Part shown: piece after piece, positions 28,914 to 31,805 of the stretch
Layout of the letters: each line of letters begins with the position of its first letter
Numbering within the stretch: the first letter of the stretch is position 1
Source: UBA2144 sp964506185
GTDB taxonomy: Bacteria > Patescibacteriota > Gracilibacteria > Peribacterales > Peribacteraceae
Direction of reading: 5' to 3'
Length of the DNA: 31,805 nucleotides
Assembly: GCA_964506185.1 (NCBI GenBank)
Contig: CAZDKL010000021.1
Span: 1 to 31,805, forward strand
The notes under the pieces: model-generated
Database searches by the model: none
The model's input: the letters and a program-made list of their open reading frames with translations, nothing else
Told to the model about the DNA's origin: nothing
Program-made: the position numbers and the translations under genes

Positions 28914-29831
28914 ATGAAGCAATACTTAAACCTGCTCAGCAAAATAATGAACGAAGGCGTTCGGAAAGAAGATCGTACCGGAACAGGGACAATCAGCCTC
29001 TTTGGCGAACAAGTCAGGTTTAATCTGCAGGATGGGTTTCCACTCCTCACAACCAAGAAAGTATATATGAGGGGGATTACACATGAACTTCTTTGGTTCC
29101 TTAAGGGCGACACGAACATCAAATATCTAGTCGACCGTAATGTGAGGATCTGGAACGAGTGGCCGTATGAGGGATATAAGGCGAGCGACGAATATCAGGG
29201 TGAAACTCTTGATGAGTTTGTGGAGAAGATCAAAGAAAGTCAGGTTTTTGCAGATAAGTGGGGAGACCTGGGTCCCGTTTACGGCAAGCAATGGATTAGG
29301 TGGACGGGCAAAGACGGAGAAGAGATTAATCAGATCAAAAACGTGATAGATGAGATCAAAAAGAATCCGACTTCGCGCAGACTCCTCGTCAGCGGTTGGA
29401 ATGTGGCTGACATTCAGGAGCTGATACAGGGAAAAACCTCAGCACCTCCGCTTTGCCACACTGTGTTCCAGTTCTATGTGCAACAAAGGGGCGCAGGTCG
29501 AAGACCTGCGCTAAGTTGTCAGTTATATCAGCGCTCAGCAGACTTCTTCCTCGGCGTCCCGTTCAACATAGCGTCTTACAGTTTGCTAACACATATGATT
29601 GCGCAGGAATGTGGTTTAGAGGTCGGCGACTTTGTCCACACATTTGGAGATGTGCATCTTTACTTAAATCACTTGGATCAAGCATTAACTCAGTTAGAGC
29701 GTGAACCGCGTCCACAGCCTCAGTTGAAACTTAACAAACAAGTAAAGTCAGTCTTTGATTTTACTTTTGATGATATTGAAGTGGTAAACTACGATCCGCA
29801 TCCGGCTATTAAGGCACCCATTGCAGTGTGA
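28914..29831 (+). CDS. thyA: Thymidylate synthase
   Basis: It methylates dUMP to dTMP using methylenetetrahydrofolate, producing dihydrofolate for the DHFR encoded next. The 305-residue protein has EDRTGTGTISLFG, the phosphate-binding TSRRLLVSGWNVAD, the catalytic Cys181 in PPLCHTVFQFYV, and SCQLYQRSADFFLGVPFNIA and HTFGDVHLYLNH. Between FQFYV and LSCQLYQRS the E. coli enzyme has only ADGK. Here there is QQRGAGRRPA, encoded by a 21-base palindrome (29491-29511) inserted in frame. The loop lies away from the active site cysteine, so activity may be kept. The palindromic repeat region follows the gene. Confidence 0.97.
   Translation: MKQYLNLLSKIMNEGVRKEDRTGTGTISLFGEQVRFNLQDGFPLLTTKKVYMRGITHELLWFLKGDTNIKYLVDRNVRIWNEWPYEGYKASDEYQGETLDEFVEKIKESQVFADKWGDLGPVYGKQWIRWTGKDGEEINQIKNVIDEIKKNPTSRRLLVSGWNVADIQELIQGKTSAPPLCHTVFQFYVQQRGAGRRPALSCQLYQRSADFFLGVPFNIASYSLLTHMIAQECGLEVGDFVHTFGDVHLYLNHLDQALTQLEREPRPQPQLKLNKQVKSVFDFTFDDIEVVNYDPHPAIKAPIAV
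29491..29511 (+). repeat. Perfect palindrome inserted in frame in thyA
   Basis: Arms GCGCAGGTC (29491-29499) and GACCTGCGC (29503-29511) around GAA: 9+3+9 bases, the same geometry as the second palindrome in guaA. It encodes the extra residues GAGRRPA. Confidence 0.9.
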
Positions 29832-29892
29832 TTAATCTCTCTTTCTTTTTTGTCTTGGATACAAAAAAGAAAGAGGCAAAGAAAAAAAATCA

Positions 29893-30059
29893 GGACAAAC
29901 GCAAACTCACTCGAAAGCTCAATTTAAGCTTCAATGGTGTGCAGAACGAATTGGATGCACTCGGAATTAGAGGCCAAGAAACGTAGAACCTCATCCAATT
30001 CGTTCTTGCATTAAGGAACTAGGAAAGTGTTGCTTTCGAGTTCAAACATGCGTTTGTCC
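29893..30059. repeat. 167-base palindromic element with nested inverted repeats
   Basis: Terminal 11-bp perfect inverted repeats GGACAAACGCA and TGCGTTTGTCC. Nested inside are CTCGAAAGC/GCTTTCGAG and GAACGAATTGGATG/CATCCAATTCGTTC. The element could fold into one long arm in DNA or RNA. Confidence 0.8.
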
Positions 30060-30084
30060 GTCTGTATTGCCAATAACCGAAAAA

Positions 30085-30233
30085 GGCAAACACACCTGTC
30101 TGAGCGAGGAGCCAGTATTCACTAGCTCAAAAGCGCGAGCAGATGTTGAGCGTCCGCTTTAAGCGGACGACTCATCTCTGCGAGCAAAGTATAAGATTAC
30201 GAGATCAACGCGACGAGCGAGTTTGTGTTTGCC
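30085..30233 (-). mobile_element. TIR element copy 2 (non-coding, inverted)
   Basis: 149 bases with the same 10-bp ends (GGCAAACACA, TGTGTTTGCC) and the same core (GTCCGC/GCGGAC hairpin, CATCTGCTCGCG on the minus strand) as 24423-24565, in the opposite orientation. Sequence between these blocks has diverged. Confidence 0.65.
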
Positions 30234-30306
30234 TTTGATTTTTTCTTTGTCTCCTTTCTTTTGTATCAATACAAAAGAAAGGAGAGAGGCTTATGCACAG
30301 ATCTAT

Positions 30307-30335
30307 TTGCTGGCTTGTATATGTTCTTATATTCT
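30307..30335 (+). promoter_or_regulatory. Putative promoter of folA
   Basis: TTGCTG (30307-30312), 17-base spacer, TATTCT (30330-30335), ending 6 bases before the proposed GTG start at 30342. Confidence 0.4.
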
Positions 30336-30341
30336 GTCTAT

Positions 30342-30860
30342 GTGATCATCTCTATGGTAGCAGCGGCGTCCGAAAACAATGTCATTGGAAAAGATGGAGG
30401 AATTCCATGGGATTTACCAAAGGACTTCAAACATTTTCATGATGCAACTAAAGGTAAGCCTATTGTAATGGGAAGGAAAACACACGATTCGATTGGAAGA
30501 GTTCTTCCCGGACGCAAAAACATCATCGTAACTCGTCAGGAAATCGAAGTCGAAGGTTGCGACGTAGTTCACTCAATCGAAGAAGCTTTGGCATTGGTCA
30601 GTGACGAACCTGCCTTCGGCCCTGAAGGCTCAGGTCCTGAACGGGAAGTTGCGATAATCGGAGGAGGGGAGATTTATAAGATGGCTCTTCATCTTGCAAA
30701 CCGAATTGATCTCACGCGTGTTCATACGACTGTAGAAGACGGCAACGCTTTTTTCCCGGAGTTCAGTGAGGACGAGTGGGAACTAAAATCAGAAGAGCGC
30801 CATGAGCCTGACGAAAAACATGCATTTGCATACACGTTCCAGTTGTACGACCGTAAATAA
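30342..30860 (+). CDS. folA: Dihydrofolate reductase
   Basis: It reduces dihydrofolate to tetrahydrofolate with NADPH, regenerating the cofactor used by thyA. The GTG start at 30342 gives (M)IISMVAAASENNVIGKDGG, which matches the first strand of the family. ATG at 30354 would cut into it, and longer readings enter the repeat region. Motifs include IPWDLPKDFKHFHDATKGKP (the catalytic acid Asp), VMGRKTHDSIGR (NADPH), LPGRKNIIVTR and IIGGGEIYKMAL. Residues about 89-100 (EPAFGPEGSGPE) are an insertion encoded by palindromic DNA, not seen in typical enzymes. At 172 residues it is slightly longer than the usual 160. Confidence 0.93.
   Translation: MIISMVAAASENNVIGKDGGIPWDLPKDFKHFHDATKGKPIVMGRKTHDSIGRVLPGRKNIIVTRQEIEVEGCDVVHSIEEALALVSDEPAFGPEGSGPEREVAIIGGGEIYKMALHLANRIDLTRVHTTVEDGNAFFPEFSEDEWELKSEERHEPDEKHAFAYTFQLYDRK
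30607..30640 (+). repeat. Palindromic insertion in frame in folA
   Basis: GCCTTC (30612-30617) and GAAGGC (30624-30629) arms around GGCCCT, followed by CAGG-T-CCTG. It encodes the non-conserved PAFGPEGSGPE stretch before the IIGGGEIY motif. Confidence 0.65.
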
Positions 30861-30913
30861 TGGCTTACAGAAGCCAAAAAATACTCAACATAACGCTTCG
30901 AAGAACTCTATTC

Positions 30914-30941
30914 TTGTTTTAGAATGTGTATCCCTTATTCT
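30914..30941 (+). promoter_or_regulatory. Putative promoter of the last unknown gene
   Basis: TTGTTT, 16-base spacer, TATTCT, ending 6 bases before the ATG at 30948. It resembles the folA promoter. Confidence 0.4.
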
Positions 30942-30947
30942 TGAATC

Positions 30948-31643
30948 ATGAGATTAGAAAGTTTACCAACAACGGCGACAATGGAAGATCCAGTTGAACG
31001 GGTGGATCGAATACAACAGCAAGCCGCGCGCTCAGCTGCAACTGTGGGGGACTTTCGAAATAGATTCAAATCAGATTTGCATCAAGAGCTATTGGATCAG
31101 GCAGTTGGTGGTGATGGGTCAGAGAAAATGCCAGATGCAGAGTTTGTAGCTGCTTCTGCAGAAAGGGAGAAAGTTGTTGAGCAGGCAACGAATCAGAACA
31201 GCGATATGGCGTTAAAAGATTTGGGAAGCAAGTCTCGATTAGGTCAGGCCATGGTTGGGGCAAGTGGTTCAGAAGAATTGAATGAAGATAGCTTTGCAGA
31301 ACTAAAGACGCGGGAAGATGTTGATCGGGCTATTCTTACAGGAAGGCATGAGTTTGTTCATACGTTGCAGGTGCATGTCTCTTTGTTAGCCAACGAAGGC
31401 CATGCAGTTCGAAAAGGAAACAGATTAGCAGGTAATGATCCAGACTACGTGATGCCTGGACAGCCCGAAGAGGTGTATGGAGAGGGTCAGAAGATGATGG
31501 GCGAAGCAGAGGACGAATTTGGTGTTGAAACAGTAGACGCAATGATGGAAGGCAAAGAAGACAGAGGCAAACTGCTTTCGTGGCTTGCTAAAATTGATCC
31601 CGAGATTGGAGGAGTAGACACTCCTAATCCTGAGAATAATTAA
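30948..31643 (+). CDS. Hypothetical protein with HEFVH motif, 231 residues
   Basis: I do not recognise this acidic protein. The notable feature is GRHEFVHTLQVHVSLLANEG (residues 132-151), with H134-E135-x-x-H138 like the zinc-binding helix of gluzincin metallopeptidases. A possible third ligand, a downstream glutamate, is in MMGEAEDEFGVE (about 190). The N-terminal 130 residues are charged and helical (VDRIQQQAARSAATVGDFRN), and the C-terminus is polar. No signal peptide or membrane helix. It may be a cytoplasmic metalloprotein or a domain that has lost activity; HExxH alone is weak evidence. Confidence 0.6.
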   Translation: MRLESLPTTATMEDPVERVDRIQQQAARSAATVGDFRNRFKSDLHQELLDQAVGGDGSEKMPDAEFVAASAEREKVVEQATNQNSDMALKDLGSKSRLGQAMVGASGSEELNEDSFAELKTREDVDRAILTGRHEFVHTLQVHVSLLANEGHAVRKGNRLAGNDPDYVMPGQPEEVYGEGQKMMGEAEDEFGVETVDAMMEGKEDRGKLLSWLAKIDPEIGGVDTPNPENN

Positions 31644-31722
31644 TTGCCTATTGTCTGAACCTTGATTTGCCTGATTTAAGGATTAGCTTGATTACGTAGA
31701 ATGGGTTTGATGTATTCTAAGA

Positions 31723-31742
31723 AGGTATGTGCGCACATACCT
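31723..31742. promoter_or_regulatory. Perfect 20-base palindrome, possible operator
   Basis: AGGTATGTGCGCACATACCT reads the same on both strands. It lies about 80 bases after the last gene in the window, just downstream of a TATTCT-like box (31713-31718), where an operator would block transcription of a gene to the right. Its GTATGT half-site also occurs in the palindrome at 21029-21049. Confidence 0.6.
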
Positions 31743-31805
31743 ACATAACAAAAAATGACTACCCAGCTAGCGCAGAAAATGGGGTTTTGAGCTAAAATAT
31801 TGGCA

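Larger units (their letters stand above)
29832..30290. repeat. Composite palindromic repeat region 2 (thyA-folA)
   Basis: Gene-free stretch of about 460 bases. Order: a hairpin with arms CTCTTTCTTTTTTGT (29839-29853) and ACAAAAAAGAAAGAG (29861-29875); a 167-base palindromic element (29893-30059); a TIR element in inverted orientation (30085-30233); and a 17-bp perfect hairpin (30250-30285) with loop CA. The two ends of the region are themselves inverted repeats of about 40 bases (GATACAAAA-type). No protein-like frame is seen. Confidence 0.85.

Noticed and set aside
30225..30341. 39-residue N-terminal extension of folA
   Set aside because: It begins inside the TIR element and hairpin; the DHFR fold starts at about 30342.
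30863..30886. GGCTT/AAGCC hairpin followed by an A-run after folA
   Set aside because: On the coding strand the run is A, not T, so it is not a standard terminator for folA; the minus strand has no gene that needs one here.
1..31805. Recoded UGA (Gracilibacteria-type code)
   Set aside because: Several genes end properly at TGA at the expected family length (korA, nth, thyA, wecG-like), and no in-frame TGA interrupts a conserved gene.
31644..31805. A gene at the right end, starting near 31755
   Set aside because: The frame stops after about eleven codons; apart from the palindrome nothing is supported.

Overview
The window looks like a chromosomal scaffold of a small-genome uncultured bacterium, most likely Candidate Phyla Radiation/Patescibacteria (Peregrinibacteria-like is my best guess, not proven). 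The reasons are short compact genes with overlapping ends, almost no Shine-Dalgarno sequences, a V-type ATPase, a fused 2-oxoacid:ferredoxin oxidoreductase, and many small hypothetical proteins among sparse housekeeping genes. UGA is an ordinary stop (korA, wecG-like, dnaQ-like, nth, thyA), which argues against the Gracilibacteria/Absconditabacteria code. There are two 100-N scaffold gaps (6869-6968 and 9561-9660). No tRNA, rRNA, CRISPR array or transposase was seen.

Layout. 1-4425 (minus) is the membrane and stalk half of a V-type ATPase operon (H/G, I, K, E, C), continuing off the left edge; a NIF3-like gene lies upstream. 5530-8776 (plus) is a redox block: flavodoxin, korA (gamma-alpha fusion, gapped) and korB, with a small gene inserted in antisense. 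8748-10274 holds a family 2 glycosyltransferase, trmD (both cut by gap 2) and a DUF167 gene. 10323-12773 has unknowns, a DsbA-fold lipoprotein without its CXXC and a WecG/TagA glycosyltransferase. 13055-17668 has gpmI, a WecB-like epimerase and an O-antigen-ligase-like protein. 17696-19164 holds two convergent unknowns. 19232-23615 has a long-form guaA and a sigma factor/FecR membrane protein pair. 23786-31643 has efp, gatB, def, a DnaQ-like exonuclease, nth, thyA, folA and two unknowns.

Working together: KorAB plus flavodoxin would move electrons from 2-oxoacids to a flavin carrier. The V-ATPase has the E. hirae-type sodium-site residues and could couple ATP to a Na+ gradient. thyA and folA form the dTMP/folate cycle. 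wecB-like, wecG-like, GT2 and ligase-like genes suggest surface glycan synthesis. The sigma factor and the FecR protein look like a membrane-controlled regulon switch.

The most unusual content is repeat architecture. (1) Two intergenic regions (24344-24822, 29832-30290) hold a modular palindromic element: a conserved head of about 55 bp joined to different 140-170 bp palindromic bodies. (2) Heptanucleotide tandem repeats of unrelated sequence but constant 7-bp period occur as intergenic inverted pairs and in frame inside genes. (3) 21-bp palindromes (9-bp arms, 3-nt loop) sit in frame inside thyA and guaA. (4) Most first genes have a -10 box ending 6-11 nt before the start codon, which implies mainly leaderless mRNAs.
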